Positions 1 through 12,350 of a stretch of DNA of 62,000 nucleotides are shown here, one piece after another. Each line of letters starts with the position of its first letter. The stretch's first letter is position 1. The stretch spans positions 20,288,265 to 20,350,264 of the forward strand of contig NC_092573.1 of assembly GCF_037975245.1 (NCBI RefSeq), in the 5' to 3' direction. The DNA comes from Apostichopus japonicus. Taxonomy: Eukaryota > Echinodermata > Holothuroidea > Aspidochirotida > Stichopodidae. Under the pieces are notes generated by a model that saw only the letters and a list, made by a program, of their open reading frames with translations, did no database searches and had not been told where the DNA came from. The position numbers and the translations under genes are program-made.

Positions 1-2493
1 GTCTCCCTGCAAAACTGAGATAACGATAATGATCAATCACCGTCGCCGTTAAGAACGTGCGTTGTCGTTCCGGTGTGTATGACTTTTGTACATTAACATA
101 TTCACATGAACACCGTATATTCTCTGGCACATTTTTTTTCCTTCTATGGTCAGAGGGAAACATTCTGTAATGGACAGAGAGAACCCGAATCTCGCTCTAT
201 CGAGCATGAGCAGGGTGTCGCATTGGCTACATTAGTGCAACATTCCCATGCAGCGCTGATAGAAATAGTTCGCCGGCCGTAATTTTCACGTATAGCAGCA
301 TATCGAATAAGTTAATTATATACCATATTTTTTAGTTTTAATTTCCCCCAGAATGAACCCTTTGACGTCGAGAACTTCACGTTTTTGTCTGTGGGAGGAA
401 CCCCAGACATCCCACACGAGAGTCGTCTTCTACCAACCCAGGGCCACCTTTCCTTAGTAAAATCTTTCATTCGGCCCTGGCCTTTCCATAAAATAAAACC
501 CATGCCCGTACCTGAATGCAATGCCCGGTGGGTCGGTGGGTCGGTGGGTCGGTGGGATGGGTAAAAAATTAAAGCCCATTTCACAGCAGTATAAGAATAC
601 AGACGGGCTGTGTAGAAATTTATTTCTTAACTGTGGGAATCAGCTCATGAAATCACCATGTTAGTTAGTCTGTTAGAACGTGCTATTGGCAACCCGTCCG
701 TGCTAATATTTTTCGACAAGATATCAAGTACGGTGACCAATGCATTCTGACATATACTTCATTAGCAGATTTTATTAATCTGCACCTCGTCCTCCAGAAA
801 ACAGAGTAAAAAAAAAGGTGAAATCTGATTAGATTATTTGGATATCATTCAGTAGCTAAGTCCTGATAGATTATGTATGAATAAAAATGACCCACATACA
901 GTAGGGTGTTTGGTTATCAAAATTAGACGGATGTTAGTCGACGACTTTGAGTATTTTTCCCCGGTTTACCGATTTCGCGGAATAGATCCCCACACTACTT
1001 GAATAGGGCGACAAAAGTGTGTGTAAGTATAAGGCCCTACCCTTGTTTTCAAGCATGTTGTCACAAAATGCTTGAAAATCTAAACAACATCCAGTCTAAA
1101 ACATATATATTTGTCTATTTTTGTTTACGTTTTTAACTTTTCTCAGTTTAATCAAGTGTTGTTTCTGGAAAATTATTTTTGGATCTTCTTTAAGGGATTA
1201 TTGTAACCTACAAAATTGAAAAATATAGCACCATTTTGCATCTAGGCATTCCTTAACATCAAACGAATCTCAATGGGGAGGGGGACACCCCTCCCCTTAG
1301 AGAACCCCCCCCCCCCGGTAATCACTATGTTAGTAACATTAATGAATAATGGGCCGGTCTAGGTGAAAATTTGCCCGGGCCGGTTTTAAGACCCAGTCCG
1401 CCTGTGTTTATATATATATATATGCGTAAGCCTATATAAATCACTTTACAGCTATTTAAAAGACATTCGTGTAAAGACCTTGACTCTTCCGAATATAAAC
1501 TGAACTTTCAGAGGAATATCAAGTGACTCAGATAACCAAAATAAAGATGCTACTTGTTTTAGCACCCATGTATGTTTAATAGCTTGGATGGATGACTTGT
1601 TTAACATACATGTGTTCAAGATATTGTCTGTGAGTTTTGTTTACTCAAGGCTTTTAGGTCAATGGATATTATACTTGTAGTGATTGTTAAATACATGAAA
1701 ATATATTCCCAATCTATACTGATAACAGCAATTGAAAGGAAGGAGAATCGAATCCATAACTAGCATTACCCTTAGCCTTTTTATATCAGCAGTTTTGATG
1801 ATGAATAAAAGTGTAAGTGGTGGATAGAGAGAGACAGACAGAGAGTGAGAGGTGGAGAGAGAGAGAAAGATGAGAAAACGGGAGGATTTGTTGTGTCTTT
1901 CAACGTCTCAATACTTTATCTATTCCTGGTTAAGTGATGTAAATATTTTGACATAAATTGCTTACGATAATCACGCAGAGAGCCTTTTGGATGAATTATG
2001 AGACTCAGCTGATTAGTTAATTCTTTGATTACTGTATATACTAGCTATAGAGTCTACTATAACGGCGTTCAGAGTTATTAATTAAAGCCAGTCATTTGAA
2101 GCTACTTTGATTCTGCGCACAAGTTGGGTTAGTTTAGTTTAGTTGTACACCAAAATTATATAAGCTTCCATTTAGGTGATAAGATAAGAAAAGAGAATTA
2201 ACAATGATGAAGGACAAAGAAAGAAAGATAGACAGAAACAGAGAAGGAACAAAAAAAAAAAAAGAAGAAGCAAATTAAGGAAAGGAGGAAATGGATAAAT
2301 TAATCTCAGTTGACGCTAATGAAATTATGAGGTGTAATCGAGCAGAACACAACCAACCGTTTGGCGTATAGGACGTATTGCATAATTGATTGCAGTTGGT
2401 ATGTATCCGGGTTGAAATTGATGTCTAGTTTTACTCGTAAACAGCACAATAAATCACTTTCATCGTGCAGGTTGCCCTTAAAATCAATGATTG

Positions 2494-2566
<73 letters not shown>

Positions 2567-5500
2567 GTTGGAAAATCCAGAACAGTTAACAAACTCCAGC
2601 CACCACCGGGATCCACCATGTATCATACTTGATATTCTTTCGTTTTATTTAACTGTTCTCTTTGTTTGATTTTAATAGATTGAACGACTGAAATGCAAGC
2701 CACTGGGGGGGGGGGGGGGGAGTTGAAATGATATTTGACCTCTTCCTCCTCATTATTGGTTACACAGTTTTGCGCCATATCAAGCCCGGTTCTCTCAAAT
2801 TGTCCATGCTTTCAGTATGTACCTTCGATGTTTCAAATAGCTTATTTTTTTCTTCTTTATTCTCTTGTTGTTTTCAAGTGATTCATTGTGCCTTATTGTT
2901 TACCTATACTTACAATCTATTTCTGTTTGTTATAACCTACAGCATTAATCAAATGATGTAATTTTTTGAGTAAAGGATTTTTTTTTTATTGATGCCATTA
3001 CCACGATATATCTGAAGTATATCATATCAAGGAAAGTAACATCATGTTATATGTCTATAGCAATAATATCATATCATCATTACTAGAACCAAGATAAAAA
3101 CCTTTTGTTTTGCTTAATACGCTCCCAAGATCGCAGACTACATAAAGGCCTATGCAGAAAAGGATTATTTAGCGCAAGATAATTATGAAAACGTCGTTTA
3201 ACCAAAATGGTTGATTTCAGGATTGAGTAATGTGTCTATTCGACTCTAGTCTAGTAGGACATTTATCATTTATTCCGCTCAGGGGGTTATTGTGGGACCT
3301 GCCGTTCGTTTGTAACCACAGGCTTGTGTAGAACGTGAACAATATGCAACGCAAAACGAGAGAAACATTAAACCTGTTTGAAGTAGGTTGATTTATTCTC
3401 TTGATAGGTCTCCTAATTGGAAGGTTTTTGATAAACGATTGCTATAGGATAAATGTTATTGTTTCAATACAAAATGACAAATGTATTCTTGAACCTAGCG
3501 GCTATACCAGAATGAAAAGAATGAGAAAAGAAAAGAAAAAAAAAAAGAAATAAAAGAAAGAAATAAAAGAAAGAAATAAAAGAAAGAAAGAAATAAGTGA
3601 ATACATACACACACACACATACATCCACATGTTTGTATTACATTCAGACCGAGGACACCATTGTACTTTCCATTTTTCAAATCCACGTACCCTTACCTTA
3701 ACAATACCCCATACAATAGAATTCTTCCGAGGACGTGGTGATTCTTTAGAAATCACATGCAACCGAGGACCTGAAATTCTTTTGTTCAAGTCCTCGGTCA
3801 GATAGCAAAACAAACGCACACACCCATACACGCTAACATACATAGATACATAGTAGTGTTTAATTTTGCGGGTGCATGCGGTTATATATCCCAGTAACCT
3901 TACGGTTTTGCTTGCAGGATGTATCAAGACTATAGCGTCATGCTTTATTGTAGATTTATCTATCCATGTTACACTAATTTCTAAATGTTTTGGCTACCAA
4001 AGATTATTAAATTGATAGATGGAGCTAATGAGACGTTTTGGAATGATAATGTTTTTCGTGGCAAAAAGGAACGATCAATCAGTAAGAACATGAAGCCATG
4101 ATCCCGCCATCTCAATGATCAGATAGAGATAGAGATAGAGAGAGAGAGTTTGATACCTACAAGTTATCGGATTGTTTGTTGTGAAAGAGGTGGAGAGAGA
4201 AGCAGGCTGTAACAAAAACAAATAGTTTTGAGATAAAATATTACACGCCTGCATGCATGCGTGTATAGATATATATATATACGTGTGTATGCGTGTATGT
4301 ATATGTATCCGAGATAGTCTCTTCGCGCGATACCGGGAGTCGTTTAATGTAATCTAAGATCGTGGGCGTGAAGTGCATCCACCTATAAAAGGAAGGGAGA
4401 TTAGATTGATACCATTTAACATAGTTGGAGAAGGCGAAGGTGTTGAAGAGAGCGAGAGAGGTGGAGAGAGCAGCAGGGGTGGATGGAGGGAGGGAGGGAG
4501 GGAGGGAGGGAGGGAGGGTAAGAACGGTAGGATGACCGACAGGGCGAGGGAAAGGTGTTGGAGTTATTTCCCTGTACTATATAAAAAAAATCTTTACTAG
4601 ATTATCGGACAGTAAGATACCTGACGTGCATGGTGTATTCTGAGGCAAGTTTACTAGTACGGTATACATTAGGTCTATAGTTAGGTGTAAGCGCGAGGTT
4701 CTGCTAATCCCTGTTTTTTGGCAAGATTAAAAGGGGTACGCGTTTTCACCAATCCCCCTCTCCCCAAGGTGTCCTGCACCCTGAGAAGTGCTCCCGAATT
4801 CTTCTCCGACTAAATGTATAATGAGCTACTCAATCGCGTCGATAACCAGGATGGGCGCTGAGGACAATTATTATGCAACCAAACTCCTGTTATGTTTGCC
4901 TCCTAATTCACCCACCTCCCTCCCCCTGCCCCACCTCCCTAATAATGTCATCACCGTGCCGTACCCGTATTAATGCTGCAGTAGATGGCCACACTACTAA
5001 AATATTTAGCAATAAGTTTCAGAATATAAGACGTGCAGCGAGCAAGATAAAATTCATTTTTGGAAATATTTAATAAAGTTTCGTATGCTAAACTTTCACG
5101 GCAAGAGTTCAAATAGATCTCTATAAGACACTGATTGATCAGTTTCTTTGTCTTAATTATTGATCACTTTCCTCATGATTAAAACTAAATGTTTTCTTTC
5201 CCAAGTCATTGTTTTGAATTTCATAACATTAAATATTCATAAGCCTGGTTAGTTTAGCCCTTTGTGTAATAATTATTTATTAAACGGCGCTTTATTGAGG
5301 ACCAATAACGCCAACAAATTGGAAGGACCCGTGGGGATTTACAGCACGGTGTAACACTAAGGTGCCTATATGTTTCTGTGGTTTACCTCTCTTAGCCCCT
5401 TCAACGTGGCTAACAGTGATCCCAAAAATTGAGGCAGACTCTCTTTGAAGACTCGCTTGAGAGCACCAAATGCTACAAAAATCTAAAAAAATGATCGGTA

Positions 5501-5747
5501 CAAGAACTATAGAATGAAGAAAATACAAAGAATTAAACATAAAATAAAATATCGCATCACTTTCTGACAAGCAAGTCAAAAACATTGACGAAATCAATGG
5601 TGCAAATAAAAATCCGGCAAAATGAACTCATTTTGTCGTGAAATTCCCTATGCGGCGTTTTTTTTCTTCAAATGACGTCACTGGTAAAATGCTGCAGACT
5701 CAAAATCGTATTTTCTTGTTTTTACAAAAGGAGTACAGCGCTATACT
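1..5747. other. No gene seen
   Basis: AT-rich non-coding DNA with G-runs (about 1303 and 2706), an A/G-rich tract at 3520-3598 and a GGGA run at 4484-4518. A segment at about 1352-1404 ends CCCAGTCCGCCTG, like the right end of a hAT-type element, but has no left partner. Confidence 0.6.
2495..2563 (+). repeat. (TA)n microsatellite
   Basis: Near-pure TA dinucleotide run; open frames over it (Tyr-Ile) are artefacts. Confidence 0.97.
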
Positions 5748-5755
5748 GTCTAGAC

Positions 5756-6111
5756 AAGGGGTTCCCTAACTGGGGTGCATGAACCCCAGGGGTGCGTGAG
5801 TCCATTCCAGGGGGTTCGTGAGACGTTTCTGAAAGTCAAAACTAGAGTACTTTTTGTTGAGCTAACATCTGATTTAGTAATGTACAAAAGTCGTACCTAG
5901 CGACAAACTCGTTTCGCGTTCCATAAGCATATGATGCTATAGAAGTACCGTACCATGCATGTGATACTTGATCTTTTACGAAGCACTGTTATGTGTATTA
6001 TAGTATAATAATGACTCAGATCGTGTCTCCAAAAGTTGGGGGTTCGTGGACAACTCTGACATCCACAGGGGGGGGGGGTCGTGGGGGGGGGGTAAAGTCA
6101 GGGAAACCCTG
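5756..6111. mobile_element. hAT MITE with Charlie-like ends (356 bp)
   Basis: The ends are AAGGGGTTCCC and GGGAAACCCTG, 9 of 11 positions complementary. The flanking 8-bp duplications are gtctagac (5748-5755) and gtatagac (6112-6119), 7 of 8 identical. The interior has no coding potential. Ends of the GGGGTTCCC type are common in hAT/Charlie-like elements. Confidence 0.8.
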
Positions 6112-6119
6112 GTATAGAC

Positions 6120-6385
6120 AATTATTCATTTAAATAAAAAATAATTAATATGCAAATTCACGACACCAGAACATTAAAAACACCAGATTGCGTTTACAAC
6201 GGGGTGTTTCGCATTACAAAAATCTATGGCCGTAATTTTCGAAATTTCCAATCAATGTCATACATCCAATTCTGATTTTATTTTAGTGAGAATCTATAAA
6301 ATATAACATTAAACATAAACACCTTGCTGCCATCCTTTCAACCCAAGGGTTAGTTCATCAAAGAAAAGACAAAGAAGCAACTTCA

Positions 6386-6438
<53 letters not shown>

Positions 6439-7787
6439 TTATTTAATTGTTATTGCTTGCCTGATCTAACGATTGGGATAGTGCAACAATAAATCGTTCC
6501 TTTGTTCACTAATTTCGTGAGATTGCGTTCACATTGTAGGACTGGTTGAATTTGTTTTCTGTTATTTAAAATTCAGTTTCCTATTTGCGTTATTATCGAA
6601 TCTGAAGTAAAACCCTGGATATCTCTTTACATATAGAATTCATCATTATTACATGCCTTTTGAAAATACACAATTTATTGTTTCCATGCAAAATATCTTA
6701 CATTTGACACATGTCTATCCTATCTATACAAAGTTCACAATAAGTTCTTACGAATTATAAATAAAATTCACGTTTCGTTCCATATTAAATTAATTAATTG
6801 GAATTCTTGGATAGTATCTTTCATATTCAAATCTCATGACACTGACAATTTTTTTTTAATATTTCCGTTTCTCCTTTCCTATAAACATATTAATAATAAT
6901 AATTAAAACAAATTACACTTGTGTATGTGCGTCAAAAGAAAATTAAACCCACAGAGTGTGTTTTCTATTCTTCGTCACCGCCAGTGTATTATATAACAAT
7001 AACGCATGCAGTATTTAATTTTTAAACCAAGTTGGTCGAAAAAATAGAATATTACATTTTTCAGTTGATGCCGCCTGGAAAACAAAAATTAACATTGGCG
7101 GGAATGAAAAGTGTCGTTGTGATAATTTTTATTATTTATTTTTGAGACAATCGACGTTATTAAGTAAGCATCGCAGCAAGCGTTGCTTTATTGAATGGCC
7201 GTTTCCAAGAAACACATGACAACCTTTCCTTTTGAAATTTACAGAATAAAATAAGGAAGGAAATACAAGCTTGACTGTTCCTATGGGATGTAATATCGTT
7301 AAAAGCCCAATTTGGTTTCTGCAAGTGTTTCCACAAAAACCACTGACGCTCTCGGTGCCCAAATCGATTAAAGTATATGTTAGTTAAAGAAAAAAAAAAC
7401 TTATAATACCGAACAATACTGAAGTAACATTGCAGCGAATGACTATACCAAACTACCTTGCAAACCCTTTTAGAACTTGAATGTTAATATTCAAATAATC
7501 AATCATTTTCAGTCGATTGTAAAATCTAATCTGTCATCCGGGGTAGTCATTTTCATCTTTACAATTCACCACACACATGCTGTCAAGAAATATGAAAGCT
7601 TCAATATTTTCGTGCGTTTGTTTTTCCACCTTCATTATTTGAACGATCCTATAGGGATATATGACGAGGCTAGCTTTATTAATGAATTAATGAATTATTA
7701 ATGCATTGTTTTGATAATGTGTCAGTTATTATCAAGGCAAACGACGCAAAGCTGGTTGCATTTGCAGCGTGATTTGATTGACTAAAC
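6120..7787. other. No gene seen
   Basis: AT-rich, with the (ATT)n tract. No frame with convincing composition. Confidence 0.6.
6386..6437 (+). repeat. (ATT)n microsatellite
   Basis: About 17 trinucleotide copies. Confidence 0.97.
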
Positions 7788-7795
7788 ATTGTATG

Positions 7796-8725
7796 CAGGG
7801 ACGTAGCTAAGGCCTGATGATTGGGGGGGGGGGTGTAGTGGCTGAAAATCCAACTGGATGGGTCTTGAAGCTAGAAAATTCCGACTGCTGCCTTGTACCC
7901 CTCCCCCCCTTCTCCCCGCGCTACTCGTCAACGATACGGTCAGTGTCAGTCAGACACCCCATCTTTCGCGACTGCACTTTTGTTGCGAACTTTTTTCGAT
8001 ACATTTGTACCCACTGGCACTCACTTCACAAACTTATTAGCCCCCCCCCCCGAAAAACCGAATAGTTTTGTGAAAATTCGGGCAACATGCTGATAACTTT
8101 TCGGGCACCTACTGAAAGAAAGATAATTTGCAATGTGTTTTTCAATGGTTAAACTTATGTTATTATTACCATTAATATTATAACGACTTCCCCAATAATT
8201 GTAACCAATATGGAAGGGTGATAACACGGAAAATGATTGTATGTTATTGGCATGCGATGTAAAAACCGATGCAGTCCTATATGATTTGCACAATAACATG
8301 TGGAACGCGCGCGAAAAATTCTGGTTATATTTTTCGGGCAAGTCGTTACAGCCCCCCCCCCCCAACCAAATCAAATTGGGCGCCCATGCCTATGACGGTA
8401 TAGTTGTAGTAGGCATTTTTATGGAGTATTCAAAATCATACGAAGTTTTGTATGGTTGAGTATAAGGATCGCGAGATACAATTTCTCAAAGTGGCAAGGA
8501 AAGCGTGGTAAATATGACTGATTAAAGGTCAATTTTGACCGAAATTTTTCAATTGTTAGGTCATTCACAGTCACAGGAATATATGAATATAGGCCTAGAT
8601 AAACCAGAGTGAGACAGTCGGAAATTCCGACTGTCGCACCCCAATTTTCCAACTATCGTCAGTTTTACCAAGTTTTGGGGGGGGGGGAGTGAGACACCCC
8701 CCACACCCCTCTAGTGACGTCCCTG
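7796..8725. mobile_element. hAT MITE family A, copy 1 (930 bp)
   Basis: Terminal inverted repeat CAGGGACGT...ACGTCCCTG, with 8-bp duplications attgtatg (7788-7795) and atggtatg (8726-8733), 7 of 8 identical. It shares its body with 27604-28425, including G-runs inside the left end and a near-perfect hairpin GACAGTCGGAA/TTCCGACTGTC. No transposase. Confidence 0.85.
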
Positions 8726-8849
8726 ATGGTATGGATAATTTGTTGCAGTATGTAGGCTACTTTGCGAAATTCAAACTAAACACGTACACTTATCCTAGTC
8801 TTCCAAACTTTAATAGCAGACGTTCCTAGTCTAACCTACATTGCATAAA

Positions 8850-9165
8850 TATATACACACATATACACCTACATCTACATAAGCATAAGACAATTTACCT
8901 ACATATACATGTTATACACATACACATGCATATACATCTAGGCCTACATATACAAAAACATCTAGGCCTACATAAACATATACATATAAATGCATTTTTA
9001 TATACATATAGGCTACATATACATGTAAATGTATATTTATATGGACATGTGCATGCATTTGTAAATGTATCTGTGTGTGTATAATAAGTATATATATATA
9101 ATATATACATATATATATATATATACATACATACACATATACATACACATATACATATGCATATA
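8850..9165 (+). repeat. Degenerate ACATAT/TAGGCCTACATA repeat grading into (TA)n
   Basis: Imperfect hexanucleotide-like repeat with two TCTAGGCCTACATA units near 8936-8972. Confidence 0.85.
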
Positions 9166-11589
9166 CTATAGAGCTCGTCTCTTCATAAACTCAAAGTTCC
9201 AATGGAAGAAATATATCCCGTAAGCTGCTTCCATGTTAGGCTTCATTTGTAGATACTAAGTATTAAGCTATATAGTAGGGAAAGTTCACAAAGTCTTTGT
9301 AATTCTTTTCAGCGTGCCATATACTTTGAGTCTATAAATATCCCTATACATACCTCGTACTCGATACAATTGTTCGTCAAATTCAGCGAACGACTGAGTC
9401 TGATTATTCCTATACATTTATTTATGAGAATAAATATAGCATTCAAAATGCTCACTCACCGCGGGCGGTTGCGAGAGAATGTATCAGATATTACTCTCAT
9501 AAATAAGATGTACATCACATACTCCTCGTCATCTATTTACATGAAAAGCGACATCAATCTCAGAAAACTTTAACAATTGCACTTTGGAACGTGGGATATA
9601 TTTCTGTCAAATGGCCATATAATTTTCGTTTCATTATAGACAAATACTAATCATTTCTGTTGAGTTTCATTTTTTTTTTTATGATCATAATTTTGGAAAT
9701 ATTAATGGAAAAAAAACCAGCCCGAATAATCAAAACCAGAATTATGACTAAAAGAAACGTGAAGAAAATGAGAAGAAAAAGAAGAAAAACCTTGGAATAA
9801 TATGTTAGATGTTTCCGCGGCCAATAGTTCAAAGATTAATAAGATCAGTATTATAATTTTCGTCTTGTTGTAAATAACATACTTTCCAACTAATTATAAT
9901 AATAATAATAGTAATAGAAATAATAACAAGAAAGTCTATTACATTAATTTGGTTTTCAGAGTCTTGAAAAAGCTAATAGAAAACTTCTACACAGGATATT
10001 AAGAAATTTATCCTTTTAGTCCAATACAACTTTATCTCATACCTATATATATATATCGGATGTAGCCACGTGGATCTCTTTGGTAAGATCAAGGGATATC
10101 CGACTGACTATTAATATGGGTTGATTTCCTCACAATGACAAAACCTCATAACACAACACACAGCTTTACATGCACCAAGATACTGTGTAATACCTGACGG
10201 GTATCCCTTTCCGTTTTTCACTTTTATAGAGTTTTTTTATGTGTGTGTGAGTGTTTCCACAATCATTAACAAAACCAGACGATAGTAATGTCTTATAGCT
10301 TCATCATGTTGCCTTTTGCAGGTCCCCATGAAAATTATAGCTCGTTACCTACATGAATCAATGGACCTATCACTCAATACGAAAAGGTACACAAATCTAC
10401 CTTCTCTTGTATCAGGAAGAGTAAACTTCCATCCAAACCCGTCAATTCATGACTAAGGGAGGTACCGAAATAGGGTGGAGCGACCCTCAGTAGCCACAAA
10501 AAACACACACAAAAATTACACACTCGCTCAAATACATGACACAAACAAATTTATGGCCTGAATTATAATTAGAACATTGCAACAGTAAATTTAACAATGC
10601 GCCTGTAATAACAGTGTCTGTAAATGATTGTTCAGAATTGTCTTTAAGGACCGCCCTTCCGGCAAAAATTACGTTTTATTTTTTTTTGGTTAAATACCCT
10701 CATCTTCCGGAATGACTATAGTTTGACAAAATAAATTTTAATCAAAGGGTACTTAGTCTTAATTCCTCGAAACGAACCTTTCATATAATGGCGAGAAGTC
10801 TAACAAAGTAATCTATTTATTAGGTCGATCTTAGACAGAGGGGCTCCTATATAGGGGGCACATAGTTGGGTGGGCCTCCGAGAAGAAAAGGTTCCAGAGC
10901 ATTATTATGTAATCTCTATATACAGATAGTGTAAACTTGCTTCCGAATAAGGGTTTCAAGTTCTGCTTCAAGGTCTTCTTCGTGCGGTTTCTGGGGGTTT
11001 TTTTTGTCTTAAAGGATGCGTTTGGTTAAAAGGTGGCCGCCGAGCAGAAACTCAAATCAGGATAATATGTTTAATCGCCTAATTTTTATCACCATGTAAA
11101 TTGAAGTTAGACGTTGAAAGAATTGTTTGATTAGGGAAATTTTATTTCATATTTGGGGGGTCGATTTTGATTGAAGCGATTGTTGCTTCAGGGTTAAAAC
11201 ATATACAGAAAAACCTCGAGAAGTATACTTATATTCAAGGGTTAGAAGTCGATTGAAAAAATTGTCCTGCTTGTAAAATTATTCTAAGTATTAAGCGAAT
11301 ATTGATCCCTTCTGGCAAAATAGGGGAATTCAAAAAGGTCTGGGAAAATAGGAAATCAAATTATAAAAAAAGTCCCTGCTAGAATAGGCAAACAGATGTA
11401 ATTGCCCAATGACCCTGGGGAGGGGGTATAAGTTACATCTATAGTATCACTTTATTGACAGAAACTTGTTTTTTTGTTATTCCTGCTTGGATGAAATACG
11501 CGTTCTATTTCAACTTTTCTAAGCGCTCAATTTAATTGGTTTGGAATAATACTGACCACTCTTAGTAAGAAAATTGTTAAATTAAACCA
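9166..11589. other. No gene seen
   Basis: AT-rich non-coding DNA without clear repeats. Confidence 0.55.
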
Positions 11590-12260
11590 TTCAGTGACAT
11601 CAGCAATAATTCGTGATATCACAAATCTATATTGATATCTTTAAATATAAGTCAATACTTGCTATTAGCAATAAGAAGATCAAAAAAATGAATTGTGATG
11701 ATATCATCAAATAATGATTGATATCATGCGACAAAATCTTATTGGTATCATCAAATCAATTGATGAAATCAGCAATAATTACTAATACCAGCAACTGAAG
11801 TCAATGTTGGGACATTAGTAAATAATGTCATGTAATGTCAACAAACACAAAGGTCCGTCAAAATCCAATCGTGGTGATATCAGCAAATCATTGCTGGTTC
11901 CAGCTAATAATTATTGCTATCATAAAATCGATGTGTGATATCAGCCAATTAATGGTTGTAAAACAGTTCTTAGCATCATCAACAAATGCAGTGATATCAT
12001 CAAATACTTGTTGGTATCATTCTCGACATCATCAAATCAAGTGGTGATATCAGCAATAATTGCTAATAACAGCAAATAATTGTTGATACCTAGCAAAGCA
12101 AATCAATCGGTGACATCAGCAATTGATATATCATGCAGCAAATATGTCTTGCATGAAATCCTTAAAATCAATTGTGGTGATGTCTGCAGTAGATATTGTT
12201 GATATCATTTAATTATTCTTGATATCATCAAAATCAGTTGATGATATCAGTAAATATTTA
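11590..12260 (+). repeat. Degenerate GATATCA-rich satellite-like array
   Basis: About 650 bp in which GATATCATCAAATCA, GATATCAGCAATAATT and CAGCAAATAATTGTTG variants alternate at irregular spacing, without a fixed period. It is almost certainly an old, diverged tandem repeat. Confidence 0.8.
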
Positions 12261-12300
12261 GAAACTTAAATCAGCATCTTTTGTTTCTTATCCTGTTGTC

Positions 12301-12303
<3 letters not shown>

Positions 12304-12346
<43 letters not shown>
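12304..12346 (+). repeat. (TA)n microsatellite
   Basis: Pure TA run at the end of the degenerate GATATCA array. Confidence 0.97.

Positions 12347-12350
<4 letters not shown>

Noticed and set aside
1352-1404. hAT-like right end CCCAGTCCGCCTG
   Set aside because: No matching left end or target duplication found within several kb.
5292-5597. Minus-strand frame with a helix-turn-helix-like stretch (SLQRESASIFGITVSHVE)
   Set aside because: Resemblance to a psq/transposase N-terminus is too weak and no other transposase part, inverted repeat or duplication is present.
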